Below the pieces are notes generated by a model. The model saw only the letters and a program-made list of their open reading frames with translations, searched no databases and had not been told where the DNA came from. Shown in pieces: positions 8,901 through 16,510 of a stretch of 64,000 nt of DNA. Position numbers and translations under genes: made by a program. Within the stretch, counting starts at the first letter, position 1; each line of letters opens with the position of its first letter. This DNA comes from Paractinoplanes ovalisporus. GTDB lineage: Bacteria; Actinomycetota; Actinomycetes; Mycobacteriales; Micromonosporaceae. The stretch lies in the NCBI RefSeq assembly GCF_016834655.1, contig NZ_JAENHP010000019.1, positions 124,001 to 188,000 on the forward strand, read 5' to 3'.

Positions 8901-9869
8901 GTGGTCGACGAGAACGACAAGGTGCTGGGGGAGGGGCGCGACCTCGAGGTGCTGCGCCGGTCGCTGGCGCCCAAGGTGCAGCAGACCATCTCGAAGGCGG
9001 CCGGCGACATCGAGCGCCGCGGCATCACCACCAACGACTTCGGGGTGCTGCCCCGGCGGGTCGCCCAGATGCGGGGCGGCTACGAGGTCAACGTCTGGCC
9101 GGCGCTGGTCGACGAGGGCGAGAGCGTCGCCATCAGGGTCTTCGAGAGCGAGGCCGAGCAGCGGGTGGCGATGGTCGCGGGCACCCGCAAGCTGCTCCTG
9201 CTGACCCTGCCGCCGGCCGCGCGCTATCTGCAGGGCCGGCTCGACAACAAGGCCAAGCTCGAGCTCTCGCGCGGGAACCCGTACCGGTCGATCGCCGATC
9301 TTCTCGACGACTGCGCGGGTGCGGCGGTCGACAAGCTGGTGACCGACGCGGGGGGTCCGGTGTGGTCGTCGATCGAGTTCGCCTCGCTGCGCGACGCCGT
9401 ACGCCAGGATCTGGTCGACGCCGTGGCCAACGTGGTCACGCAGGTGCGGCAGGTGCTGGCCACCGCGTACGACATCGACCAGCGCCTCGCCTCGGTGCGT
9501 GATCCGTCGATGCTGGCCGCCCTGGCCGACATCCGCCAGCAGCTCAAGGGCCTGGTGCACCCCGGGTTCGTGACCGAGACCGGCTGGCGGCAGCTGCACC
9601 ACCTGCCCCGCTATCTGCGCGGCATCGTCTATCGCCTCGACCGGTTGGGCGGCAACCTGGCCCGCGACCGGCAGCTGATGGCCCAGATCCACGAGATCGA
9701 GGCCGAATACCGCGAGCTGGCGGGCCTCGGCGCACCGGCCGAGGGTTTATCGGAAATCCGCTGGATGATCGAGGAGCTGCGGATCAACTTCTTCGCCCAA
9801 TCGTTGGGTACCGCCTATCCGATATCGGACAAACGGATCTTCAAGGCCATGGACCAGCTGCCTGTGTAG
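5979..9869 (+). CDS. hrpA: ATP-dependent RNA helicase HrpA (DEAH box)
   Basis: At 1296 residues it matches full-length bacterial HrpA. Walker A is G-E-T-G-S-G-K-T-T with Lys101, the DEAH box is at 192-195, the S-A-T motif follows, and motif VI reads Q-R-K-G-R-C-G-R. The helicase core is followed by HA2 and OB-fold regions and the long C-terminal DUF3418 region typical of HrpA. In E. coli HrpA acts in mRNA processing and in rescuing collided ribosomes; in this organism the role is inferred from family. It is a single-gene unit, rightward, with no visible terminator after it. A large open frame on the opposite strand is only a GC-frame shadow. Confidence 0.95.
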   Translation: MSTTPELRNRLADLLPRDSHRLGRRLEGTRRIKDSAARAAALSEISAEIDRAAERLAARVASVPPISYPESLPVSQRKDDIAAAIRDHQVVVVAGETGSGKTTQIPKICMELGRGVRGQIGHTQPRRIAARTVAERIAEEVGRPLGTTVGYKVRFTDQAGDDTMVKVMTDGILLAEIQNDRNLFRYDTLIIDEAHERSLNIDFILGYLRELLPRRPDLKLIITSATIETQRFAEHFADADGKPAPVIEVSGRTFPVEVRYRPLLTMTEDETEEPMDQVDGIAEAVDELGREGDGDILVFLSGEREIRDTADALGKRNLRNTDIVPLYGRLSAAEQHKVFERHSQRRVVLATNVAETSLTVPGIRYVIDPGTARISRYSHRLKVQRLPIEPVSQASANQRKGRCGRVADGICIRLYSEEDFDGRPEFTEPEILRTNLASVILQMTNLGLGDLARFPFIDPPDRRNITDGVKLLEELGALAERKLTPLGRQLAQLPVDPRLARMVIEADRQECVAEVMVIAAALSIQDPRERPTEKQQQADEKHARFTDKESDFFSYLNLWRYLRERQQELSGNQFRRLCRNEFLNYLRVREWQDIYAQLRQVARTLNLSITEDREEVAEGQHVHTALLSGLLSHIGLKDTDKREYLGARGAKFAIFPGSALFKKQPRWVMSAELVETSRLWGRVNARIEPEWAEKLAPHLVKRSYSEPHWEKKQGAVMAYEKVTLYGLPIVPRRKVGYAKVDPVVSRELFIRHALVEGDWDTHHKFFTDNAKLLAQIEEIENRARRRDIAVDDETVYALYDARIPADVVSARHFDAWWKKARRDDPERLTFTRELLVNSGRDSVDPNAYPDAWLAGGVRLPLSYSFEPNTTADGVTVTVPLPLLNKLDPEDFVWSVPGFRKDVVIALIRALPKALRTNFVPVPDWAEAVLDRVPARRGPLPDAIAGELRRLTGTIVPRDAWRPDQVPDHLRVNFRVVDENDKVLGEGRDLEVLRRSLAPKVQQTISKAAGDIERRGITTNDFGVLPRRVAQMRGGYEVNVWPALVDEGESVAIRVFESEAEQRVAMVAGTRKLLLLTLPPAARYLQGRLDNKAKLELSRGNPYRSIADLLDDCAGAAVDKLVTDAGGPVWSSIEFASLRDAVRQDLVDAVANVVTQVRQVLATAYDIDQRLASVRDPSMLAALADIRQQLKGLVHPGFVTETGWRQLHHLPRYLRGIVYRLDRLGGNLARDRQLMAQIHEIEAEYRELAGLGAPAEGLSEIRWMIEELRINFFAQSLGTAYPISDKRIFKAMDQLPV

Positions 9870-9931
9870 CGCGCTCGTTGGCGCTCGGGTGCCGTTCGGT
9901 TACCCCCCTGTCGTGGGGGTCCGGCAGGCCC

Positions 9932-9937
9932 TAGCGT
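9932..9937 (+). promoter_or_regulatory. Putative -10 element before the small gene at 9945
   Basis: TAGCGT matches TAnnnT and lies 7 nt before the ATG at 9945 with no ribosome-binding site between, which suggests a leaderless mRNA. Confidence 0.45.
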
Positions 9938-9944
9938 TCTCGCC

Positions 9945-10325
9945 ATGACGAACGAATTCCTCGCCTTCGCCCCGATTTCCGCCCTCGTTCCGGCCTCCCC
10001 GGCGACCGGCCTGCTGGACGAAATGATGGCGCGCGTGGGCGTCGACGGCATCGTCGCCGCGCTCGCCGACCCGGGTCTGCTGGCCCTGGTCGACCAGCAC
10101 GCCGCCGCCGTTCGTGACGCGCTCGAGTCGGCGGGCCGCGACGCCGACGCCGAGGGCCTGGCCGGCTACGCCCGCGCGATCGTGGCCGGCGCCCGCCGGG
10201 CGAGCAAGGTGCTCCCCGAGCCGGGTGAGGCGCCGATGGCCCCGTCCGAGTGGAAGGCGGCCGACTGGCACCTGCTGCGTCTCGTCGCGATCTGCGCGAT
10301 CGCCGAGGAGAACGCGATCCTCTGA
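9945..10325 (+). CDS. Small acidic helical protein of unknown function
   Basis: The 126-residue protein has no signal peptide and no membrane segment. It is predicted helical with alternating Ala/Val/Leu and acidic residues, and ends in a distinctive motif, W-H-L-L-R-L-V-A-I-C-A-I-A-E-E-N-A-I-L. Short proteins with this type of C-terminus are found in Micromonosporaceae and are sometimes listed as DUF6401-like; I am not certain of that assignment. It has its own -10 element and its own strong terminator, so it is probably a stand-alone gene. Codon usage agrees with the neighbours. Confidence 0.7.
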   Translation: MTNEFLAFAPISALVPASPATGLLDEMMARVGVDGIVAALADPGLLALVDQHAAAVRDALESAGRDADAEGLAGYARAIVAGARRASKVLPEPGEAPMAPSEWKAADWHLLRLVAICAIAEENAIL

Positions 10326-10330
10326 TCATC

Positions 10331-10357
10331 AACGGCCCGCTTCGGCGGGCCGTTTCG
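10331..10357 (+). terminator. Intrinsic terminator
   Basis: AACGGCCCGC (10331-10340) and GCGGGCCGTT (10345-10354) form a perfect 10-bp stem capped by a stable TTCG loop, 5 bp after the stop codon of the small gene. Confidence 0.9.
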
Positions 10358-10470
10358 CATTTCCGGGCAAGTTTCCCCCGGCCGGGCTCGGTCGTTCGTC
10401 AGGAAGTAACGCCCCGAAACGGCGATAAAGAAGATTTGCCCCAAAACGGTCTATACGCCATGGTGGGGGG

Positions 10471-11226
10471 ATGAAGCTCGCGATCGCGCTCGCCGCCGTG
10501 TCCGGACTCGTGTTCCCGGCGGCGCCCGCCCTGGCCGCACCGGCCCCGACTCCCTCGGCTTCGGCCGCTGCTCCCGCTCCTCAGCTCGTCGCGCGCTGGA
10601 CGTTCGATGCCGGCGCGGTCAACGGCCAGGTCTCCGACGCCTCCGGCCGCGGTCCGGCGCTCACCACCCGTACGGCCGACTCGGGCGCGGTCCGCTTCGA
10701 CACCGCCACCCCCAGCGGTCGCTACGTGTCGTTCCCGGCCGCCTGCGCCACCACCGCCTCCACCTGCCCGCGGGCACTGTTCGAGACGGCCAGCGTCGCC
10801 AACCTCAACCCCGGCACCCGGCTGTTCCGCTGGTCGGCCCGCCTGCAGCTGACCAGGACGCAGATCGTCGGGTCGGCCAACGTCATGCAGAAGGGCGTCG
10901 CCAATACGACGAGCCAGTGGAAGATGCAGGTCGGCAAGACCAACGGCAAGGCCCAGTGCGTCGTGGTCGGGGCCGGCTCGAAGCAGGTCTACATCGCGCG
11001 TTCGTCGGCCTCGGTCGCCGACGGCCAGTGGCACAAGGTGCTGTGCCAGCGCAGCGGCACGACCCTGTCGGTGTCCGTCGACGACAAGCCGGCCGGCCAG
11101 GTCACCATCCCGTCGAACCTGTCGATCAGCAACACGCTGCCGCTGCGCGTGGGCGGCCCGAACTTCAACACCAAGTCCGACATGTACCACGGCCGCCTCG
11201 ACGACGTGTACGCCGAGCTCGGCTAG
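10471..11226 (+). CDS. Secreted LamG-like (concanavalin A fold) protein
   Basis: The 251-residue protein has a signal peptide (about residues 1-24, M-K-L-A-I-A-L-A-A-V) and an Ala/Pro/Ser linker, then a single LamG/pentraxin-type beta-sandwich. Hallmarks are A-R-W-T-F-D near the start, D-G-Q-W-H-K-V-L-C in the middle and a C-terminal Y-H-G-R-L-D-D-V-Y motif. Two cysteine pairs suggest disulphides outside the cell. Such domains bind glycans or proteins. The same domain, about 210 residues, makes the C-terminal part of the protein at 31823-33679, so the two are paralogues. A G-rich ribosome-binding site (GGTGGGGGG) sits directly before the ATG. Confidence 0.8.
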   Translation: MKLAIALAAVSGLVFPAAPALAAPAPTPSASAAAPAPQLVARWTFDAGAVNGQVSDASGRGPALTTRTADSGAVRFDTATPSGRYVSFPAACATTASTCPRALFETASVANLNPGTRLFRWSARLQLTRTQIVGSANVMQKGVANTTSQWKMQVGKTNGKAQCVVVGAGSKQVYIARSSASVADGQWHKVLCQRSGTTLSVSVDDKPAGQVTIPSNLSISNTLPLRVGGPNFNTKSDMYHGRLDDVYAELG

Positions 11227-11294
11227 GGCGGCGGTTACCTGAAGGTGCCCTGGGCTCGGAAAAGTGCATTCTTCCGGGGCCGGGGCATCGCTCG

Positions 11295-11300
11295 TACGGT
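11295..11300 (+). promoter_or_regulatory. Putative -10 element before ridA-like gene
   Basis: TACGGT (TAnnnT) lies 6 nt before the ATG at 11307, with no ribosome-binding site. This supports the short start over the longer upstream frame. Confidence 0.45.
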
Positions 11301-11306
11301 CGTGAC

Positions 11307-11693
11307 ATGGCCGTTTCCTTGATCAACCCGCCCGGACTACCGGAGATCCCGATCTACAAGCAGATCTCGATCGCGACCGGTTCGAAGCTCGTCCACGTCG
11401 CCGGCCAGGTCGCCTGGGACGGTGGTGACCTGGCCACCCAGGTCGAACAGAGCTACCTCAACGTGGCCACCGCGCTGGCCGGCGCCGGGGCGACGTTCGC
11501 CGACGTGGTGAAGCTGACCATGCACGTGGTCGACTGGAAGCCCGAGCTGATGCCGCAGGTGCTGGACGGGATCGCCCGCGCCTCGGCCAAGCTGGGCGTC
11601 GCGATCGAGGCCCCGGCGTCGCTGTTCGGCATCGTGGCCCTCGACGTCCCCGAGCACCTGGTCGAGGTCGAGGCCACGGCAGTTCTGGATTAG
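11307..11693 (+). CDS. RidA/YjgF-family protein lacking the usual catalytic arginine
   Basis: The 128-residue RidA-fold protein has typical N-terminal I-S-I-A-T-G-x-x-L-V-H-V-A-G-Q-V-A-W-D and C-terminal L-V-E-V-E-A-T-A-V motifs. True RidA enzymes hydrolyse reactive enamines/imines made by PLP enzymes and need an Arg in a P-A-R motif. Here the matching stretch reads P-A-S-L-F, so the Arg is absent and imine deaminase activity is doubtful; many non-RidA subfamilies share this. The start was chosen at 11307 because the family begins here and a -10 element precedes it; a frame open back to 10917 is an artefact. Its stop overlaps the stop of the convergent HxlR gene. Confidence 0.85.
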   Translation: MAVSLINPPGLPEIPIYKQISIATGSKLVHVAGQVAWDGGDLATQVEQSYLNVATALAGAGATFADVVKLTMHVVDWKPELMPQVLDGIARASAKLGVAIEAPASLFGIVALDVPEHLVEVEATAVLD

Positions 11694-12073
11694 CCCTCGA
11701 AGCGGGACCGTGAGGCCTCGATGTGGCCGAGGTAGGTCTGGGTCCAGTCGCACATGCCGTCGACCACCTTGCGCAGCGCCTGGCCGGCCTCGGTGAGCGC
11801 ATAGTCGACGCTGGGCGGGACGGTGGGGTGCACGGTGCGCTCGACCAGGCCGTTGCGTTCAAGGGTGCGCAGATTTTGGGTCAGCACCTTGTGGCTGATG
11901 CCGCCGATCTCGCGGCGCAGCTCGTTGAAGCGCATCGTGCGCAGCCCGAGAAACTCGATGATCAGCAGGGACCACTTGGTGGCGATGTCCGAGAAGATCT
12001 CGCGGGCCAGCGAGTCGGCCCGCGCCAGATCGGCCTCGGGCGGAAGCGCCCCGATCTCCGCCCTGGTCCCCAT
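11690..12073 (-). CDS. HxlR-family winged-helix transcriptional regulator
   Basis: The 127-residue protein has the HxlR signature, K-W-S-L-L-I-I-E-F-L followed by M-R-F-N-E-L-R-R-E-I-G-G-I-S-H-K-V-L-T-Q and the wing. HxlR proteins are small dimeric DNA-binding regulators that often respond to electrophiles or redox signals. No Cys is present near the N-terminus, only one near the C-terminus, so a thiol switch of the YodB type is not evident. The target is not obvious: the convergent neighbour is the RidA-like gene and the stop codons overlap. TAGGCT lies 6 nt before the ATG, so the mRNA may be leaderless. Confidence 0.9.
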   Translation of the reverse strand: MGTRAEIGALPPEADLARADSLAREIFSDIATKWSLLIIEFLGLRTMRFNELRREIGGISHKVLTQNLRTLERNGLVERTVHPTVPPSVDYALTEAGQALRKVVDGMCDWTQTYLGHIEASRSRFEG

Positions 12074-12079
12074 CGGCCC

Positions 12080-12085
12080 AGCCTA
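12080..12085 (-). promoter_or_regulatory. Putative -10 element of the HxlR gene
   Basis: On the minus strand TAGGCT (TAnnnT) is 6 nt before the ATG at 12073, without a ribosome-binding site between. Confidence 0.45.
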
Positions 12086-12132
12086 GACCGCGGGCGCCCG
12101 GGGTGACCCCGGACGCCCGCGGTGGGGTCGGC

Positions 12133-12351
12133 CTAGCTGCGACGGAACGCGTAGGAACGGCCTCCGCCGGTGCCGGTGGCGCGGCCCGCGTGGGCCCGCT
12201 CGGAGCGCTGCCGGGCGGCCTGCTTGTCGTCGCCGGCGCCGTGGTGCTTGGCGCCGGCTGATTTGCGGTCGGGGCGCTTGCCGTCGTCGAGCCCCGCGGG
12301 ACGGGGGAGTGCGGCGTCGTCGAGCTGAACGGTGAAACGTTGACCAGGCAT
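12133..12351 (-). CDS. Small basic, disordered protein of unknown function
   Basis: A 72-residue protein starts M-P-G-Q-R-F-T-V-Q-L-D and is rich in Lys, Arg, Gly, Ala and His, with no hydrophobic core beyond the first 15 residues. It is probably largely unstructured and may bind nucleic acid; that is inference. The start at 12351 is supported by GAGGAGG seven to eight bases upstream; a longer frame extends to 12441 but lacks such a site. I do not recognise the family. The 215 bp upstream (12352-12566) hold no other gene that I can support. Confidence 0.6.
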   Translation of the reverse strand: MPGQRFTVQLDDAALPRPAGLDDGKRPDRKSAGAKHHGAGDDKQAARQRSERAHAGRATGTGGGRSYAFRRS

Positions 12352-12566
12352 ACGGGCCTCCTCGAAGCCCCGCGGAACAGGCGGGGCCGGGCGCGGTGGA
12401 GCCAGGGAAAGAGAACGCGTGTGTGCTCCGGGTGTCGGCACGATGCGGCTCCACGGCGGACGAAATCACGCCGGAGCACCCGGAAACCGAGCACGGTGGA
12501 CGGCCCGGACGGGCCGGAGCATCAGGAGATCATGCGCACCAGGCTAGGGAAGCCGTGGCGGGCGCG

Positions 12567-13601
12567 CTACCTATTTACGAGCCGGGTTCCCGCGGTCAGG
12601 ATCGCTGTGGCCGCCGGGTAGTCGCGCAGCTGCGCCTGCACGGCCTCGAGGCCGACGCGCAACGCCACCGGCGGCACCCCGCGCGCCTGCAGCACGCCGT
12701 CGGTCCAGGCCACGAAGTCGGTGAAGATCTGGGTCTCGCTCACGTAGAGCGCGGCCGCCAGGAAGTCGACGATGTGCGCCATGTCCTCGGCGGTCGAGTC
12801 GAGCTGGCGCTGGTTGTAGTCGCGCATGGCCGGATACCGCTCGGTGAGCTGCCGCATGGCCGAGTCGATGAGTTGGGGGCGATTGCGCACCACGTACGTG
12901 TATTCCTCGTCGCCCAGGAAGGCCGACAACTGCGGGTCGGAGTTGTGCGGCGGCCAGTTGCGGGCCAGGCGCAGAACCGCCTCCTCGGCGCCGGCGGCCC
13001 ACGCGTCGGCGCCCAGGTGCTGTGCGTAGCGCCCACCCGGCCCGAAGCCGCGCCCGCCCGCGATGACCGGCACCCCGGCCGCCCGGCAGGCGGTGATCGC
13101 CGCGTGCGCCCGCGGCAGCCGGGTCGCGATCATGCAGCTCAGCGCGACCACGTCGGGGCCGGTCTGGTGCAGGTGGGTGACCAGGTGCGGGCCGGGCACG
13201 TTGGCGCCCAGGAAGTCGACGCGCCACCCGTCCAGGCGCAGCATCTCGGCCAGGATGCGGGTCGGCAGCGCATGCCATTCGCCGTCGACGCAGGCGATCG
13301 TCACCCGGCCGCGGGACGGGCGCACATTCGTCCGGGCGGCCAGCGCGGCCAGGGCCCGTTCGCTGATCGCGGTCGCCGCGTGCTCGCGGGCCACCGACCA
13401 CTCGTTGGCCGCCCACAGCTCGCCGACGCGGGTCTGGGCGCCGCCGATCAGGTCGATCATGATGCGCTGCGGGGTGGCGCCGCCGTCGAGGAGCTCGGTG
13501 ACCAGCTCGACCGCGCCGTACTCGTCCCCCTCACCGACCAGGGAGAGGAACTCGTCGTGCAGACCAGGGTCGTCGAGCGACCGGCGGGACGCGACGCTCA
13601 T
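12567..13601 (-). CDS. Cobalamin-binding sensor protein with CarH-type motifs
   Basis: A 344-residue protein. Residues 10-90 form the helical cap domain and contain W-x9-E-H (Trp63, Glu73, His74), the motif that shields adenosylcobalamin in CarH-type photoreceptors. Residues 98-215 are the B12-binding Rossmann-like domain; Glu108-x-His110 supplies the lower axial ligand, although the usual Gly three residues on is Pro. Residues 230-344 are a helical domain of unknown name. It has no DNA-binding domain, so unlike CarH it must signal through a protein. It is the second gene of a leftward pair 25 bp after a PP2C phosphatase, a likely partner. A role as a light or B12 sensor feeding a phosphatase switch is inference. 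Confidence 0.8.
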   Translation of the reverse strand: MSVASRRSLDDPGLHDEFLSLVGEGDEYGAVELVTELLDGGATPQRIMIDLIGGAQTRVGELWAANEWSVAREHAATAISERALAALAARTNVRPSRGRVTIACVDGEWHALPTRILAEMLRLDGWRVDFLGANVPGPHLVTHLHQTGPDVVALSCMIATRLPRAHAAITACRAAGVPVIAGGRGFGPGGRYAQHLGADAWAAGAEEAVLRLARNWPPHNSDPQLSAFLGDEEYTYVVRNRPQLIDSAMRQLTERYPAMRDYNQRQLDSTAEDMAHIVDFLAAALYVSETQIFTDFVAWTDGVLQARGVPPVALRVGLEAVQAQLRDYPAATAILTAGTRLVNR

Positions 13602-13626
13602 GAGCCGGCGCGGCGGGGGTCGACGC

Positions 13627-15330
13627 TCATGCCCGGGTCCGGATGCGGCGGTCGTTGCGGCGGGCGTCGATGGCGAACGGGGACGCGTTGCGGCGGGAGC
13701 CGTTGCGCAGGCTCAGCTGGGTGCGGGCGGGCGCGCGGACGGCCAGCATGGCGATGTCGTCGCGGGTGCCGCCGTGGACCCAGTCGCTGACCAGCTGGCG
13801 TACGCGCTCAACCGTGGCCACGGCGGGCATCCCGCGGCACTCGGCCAGCGCGTCGTGCAGCCGGGCCTCACCGAACTGTTCGTCACCGGTGGGACCGCCC
13901 CGGGCCTCGGTCAGGCCGTCGCTGTAGAGCAGGCAGAGCTCGCCCGGCGCGAGTTCCACATCGGCGGGGTTCACCACCGTACGGGGAACCGCTCCGATCA
14001 AAGTTCCCGTGGTCGGCACCTCTTCCACCCGGCCGTCGATCCGCAGCACCAGCGGCGGCGGGTGACCGCCGGTGGCCAGAGTGAGCCGCACCCGGCCGTG
14101 CTCGGCGCGGGCGACCGACCCGACCACCATGGTGACGAACCTGTGCTGACGGCCCGAATCGAGCAGCGCCCGGTTGAGCACGCGCAGCATCTCGTCGGGC
14201 GGCGCGCCGACCAGCCGGAGCGCCCGCAGCGTCTGCCGCACCTTGCCGGTGAGCACCGCGGCCTCGGGGCCCTTGCCGCAGACGTCACCGAGCGCGATCA
14301 CCGTGTCGGAGCTGTTCTCGGTCGGTCCGAACACGTCGTAGAAGTCGCCGCCGATGCGCAGCGCCTCGCGGGCGGCCTGGTAGGAGCCGACCAGTTCGAT
14401 GCCGTCGGGCTGGGGCAGCTCGGGCGGCAGAAGGTCGGCCTGCAGCACCGCCGTCGTGTCGACCTGTTCGCGATAGAGCCCGGCGGCCGAGATGGCGGCG
14501 CCGGCCCGGGCCGCGAAGATGCGGGCCAGGATCTCGTCTTCCGGGCTGAACTCGGCGTCGTCGCCCCGGCGGGCCAGGATCAGGGCCCCGGCCGGCTCGG
14601 CGTTGCCCGGCAGGGGAGTGACCAGCAGGGCTCCGATCGGCCCGAAACGGCCGGGCAGCAGCCACTCGGGGGCCTGGGACGCGTCGAGCCACTTGCTCGG
14701 GATGGGCGGGAACCCGCCGAGCGCCTCGACCAGCCCCGGCACGTCGCTGAGGGACCGCTCGCGGAGCGTGCCCTCCTCGATCGTGCCGCCGGCGATCAGC
14801 CGCATCCACTGGCTCTGGCGGCGGTTGACCGGCAGCACGACCATGGCGGCGTCGGCCAGGTGGGCCACCGCCAGTTCGGCCGTGATCCGCTGGCAGCGGC
14901 CCTGGTGCAGTGACGAGGAGAGACGGCGGCCGGCCTCGGCCAGGAAAGCCGTGCGGCTCCGTTCGGCGCGCAGCGCGTCGGCCCGGGCCACCTCGTCGGT
15001 GCGGTCACGCAGAAACCACGCGTAGTGGTCGTCGCCGAGCGGCTGGCGCCGTCCCTGCAGGTGGCGGCCCGAGTGGGTGTCGGTGAAGGAGTCGTCGCCC
15101 GAGGCAAGCGCTCCGGCCAGGCCGGGCAGCGGGCCGTCGAGGGCCGTAGCGCCCGCGGTCAGGCCCGGAACCAGCGCCTGAGCAGCGGCGTTGACCAGCA
15201 GAATGGTGTCGTCGGAGGCGTCGCACAGCAACACGGCCTCGCTGGCGGCGTCGAGCGCCGCGCGCAGCAGGGCCGGCGCGGGTCCTTCGGTCAGCCGTTC
15301 GCCGGCCGTTGCCGGCGATTGCGCTGTCAT
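13627..15330 (-). CDS. PAS-GAF-PP2C (SpoIIE-type) serine/threonine phosphatase
   Basis: A 567-residue cytosolic protein with a PAS-like segment at about 15-115, a GAF-like domain at about 130-290 and a SpoIIE/RsbU-type PP2C domain at about 320-545. The phosphatase motifs include I-G-G-D-F-Y-D-V-F and A-L-G-D-V-C-G-K-G-P-E-A-A, with the metal-binding aspartates present. Such phosphatases dephosphorylate anti-anti-sigma (STAS) proteins in partner-switching cascades. A basic 30-residue tail follows. ATG 15330 is preferred over an upstream start because GGGAGG lies just before it. It is followed after 25 bp by the cobalamin-binding gene. No sigma, anti-sigma or STAS gene is visible in the window, so the target is elsewhere. 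Confidence 0.88.
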   Translation of the reverse strand: MTAQSPATAGERLTEGPAPALLRAALDAASEAVLLCDASDDTILLVNAAAQALVPGLTAGATALDGPLPGLAGALASGDDSFTDTHSGRHLQGRRQPLGDDHYAWFLRDRTDEVARADALRAERSRTAFLAEAGRRLSSSLHQGRCQRITAELAVAHLADAAMVVLPVNRRQSQWMRLIAGGTIEEGTLRERSLSDVPGLVEALGGFPPIPSKWLDASQAPEWLLPGRFGPIGALLVTPLPGNAEPAGALILARRGDDAEFSPEDEILARIFAARAGAAISAAGLYREQVDTTAVLQADLLPPELPQPDGIELVGSYQAAREALRIGGDFYDVFGPTENSSDTVIALGDVCGKGPEAAVLTGKVRQTLRALRLVGAPPDEMLRVLNRALLDSGRQHRFVTMVVGSVARAEHGRVRLTLATGGHPPPLVLRIDGRVEEVPTTGTLIGAVPRTVVNPADVELAPGELCLLYSDGLTEARGGPTGDEQFGEARLHDALAECRGMPAVATVERVRQLVSDWVHGGTRDDIAMLAVRAPARTQLSLRNGSRRNASPFAIDARRNDRRIRTRA

Positions 15331-15416
15331 GGTCCCTCCCGTCTCTCCCCGCCCGACACGATCTCTGCCCACAGACTACGTGCTTATGGGCATGACGGCC
15401 GGGTCCAGGTGGTCGG

Positions 15417-16199
15417 TCAGGACGCCGCGTCGGCCAGATCGACCACGATCGGAGCATGGTCGCTGGGACCTTTTCCCTTGCGCGCCTCGCGGTCCACCAC
15501 GGCATCTGTGACCCGACCGGCCACCGACGGGGTCGCGTAGACGAGGTCGATCCGCATCCCCTTGTTCTGGTGGAACATTCCGGCCCGGTAATCCCAATAG
15601 GTGAACGGATGGTCCCCCTTCATGGGCCGGCCGACGATGTCCTGGAGCCCGGCGCTGCGCAATCCGGACAGCGCCTCGCGCTCGGGCGGGGTGACGTGCG
15701 TCGATCCGACGAAGACGGCCGGGTCCCAGACGTCGTCGTCCGTGGGTGCGACGTTGAAGTCGCCGGCCAGGACCAGCGGACCGGCGTCGATCTCGGCGGT
15801 CAGGGCGCTGCGCAATGCGGACAGCCACGACAACTTGTACGTGTAGTGCGGGTCGTCCGGCGTACGTCCGTTCGGCACGTAGATCGACCAGAACCGGATC
15901 CCGCCGGCCCGGGCACTGATGGCGCGCGCTTCCGGGTCGGGATATCCGGGTTCGCCCGCGAATCCCTTGCGCACCTCGTCGAGCCCCACCCGCGAGAGCA
16001 GGGCGACTCCGTTCCAGCGGCCTTGCCCGTACGCGGCCACCTCGTACCCGAGCTCACCGGCCTCGTCGGAGGGGAACGCGTCCTCGCCGACCTTGGTCTC
16101 CTGCAGGCACAGGACGTCGGGTTTGGTGGTGTCGAGCCACTCCAGCAGGCGCGGCAGGCGGGCCTTGACCGAGTTGACGTTCCACGTGGCGAAGCGCAT
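15417..16199 (-). CDS. xth: Exodeoxyribonuclease III / AP endonuclease
   Basis: The 260-residue protein has all ExoIII motifs: W-N-V-N-S near the start (Asn7), L-Q-E-T-K with the metal-binding Glu34, I-Y-V-P-N-G, the G-D-F-N-V-A motif, and the final S-D-H-A-P-I-V catalytic Asp-His. It cuts at abasic sites and trims 3' ends in base-excision repair in the cytosol. Its length is normal (about 260-268). CAGGCT lies 6 nt before the ATG and no ribosome-binding site is clear. It precedes the phosphatase gene in the same direction, with an 86-bp gap large enough for a promoter. Confidence 0.95.
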   Translation of the reverse strand: MRFATWNVNSVKARLPRLLEWLDTTKPDVLCLQETKVGEDAFPSDEAGELGYEVAAYGQGRWNGVALLSRVGLDEVRKGFAGEPGYPDPEARAISARAGGIRFWSIYVPNGRTPDDPHYTYKLSWLSALRSALTAEIDAGPLVLAGDFNVAPTDDDVWDPAVFVGSTHVTPPEREALSGLRSAGLQDIVGRPMKGDHPFTYWDYRAGMFHQNKGMRIDLVYATPSVAGRVTDAVVDREARKGKGPSDHAPIVVDLADAAS

Positions 16200-16270
16200 G
16201 CGTCCAGCCTGCTACATCTTCGGGTCGGGCGCTGCTTTGGAGGCGGCGGGTCGTGCGGCCGGGCGTTGCT

Positions 16271-16390
16271 TCAGAGGCGGCGGGTTGCGCGGGTGGCGGC
16301 GAGCAGCGCCGCACCGAGACCGGCCATCAGGACGAGCAGCACCGCGACCAGCCAGACCACTGCTCCGTCCGAGCCGACCAGCGCCGCCAT
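16271..16390 (-). CDS. 39-residue single-span membrane peptide
   Basis: An ATG at 16390 is preceded by GGAAAGGAG at good spacing and opens a 39-codon frame ending at 16271. The product starts M-A-A-L-V-G-S-D-G and contains one hydrophobic helix (about residues 10-30, V-V-W-L-V-A-V-L-L-V-L-M-A-G-L) followed by a short basic tail R-A-T-R-R-L, as expected for an N-out/C-in small membrane protein. The ribosome-binding site is one of the best in the window, which is the main support. The function is unknown. Confidence 0.6.
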   Translation of the reverse strand: MAALVGSDGAVVWLVAVLLVLMAGLGAALLAATRATRRL

Positions 16391-16510
16391 GCTCGCTCCT
16401 TTCCGCTACTAAACATAAGCCGAGTGTGATCCGCGTTACGGCAGAACCCGGTCAGCGAATAATGCCCGAGTCGCGAACACGACGCCAGTCGTGATGGCAG
16501 GTTTGTCAGC

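Noticed and set aside
5913..9692. 1259-codon open frame on the minus strand opposite hrpA
   Set aside because: It mirrors the codons of a clear HrpA gene; the composition (Arg, Gly, Asp, His, Gln-rich without domains) is typical of antisense frames in high-GC DNA.
10917..11306. Upstream extension of the RidA-like gene
   Set aside because: The added 130 codons overlap the LamG gene in another frame and have shadow composition; the family start and -10 element point to 11307.
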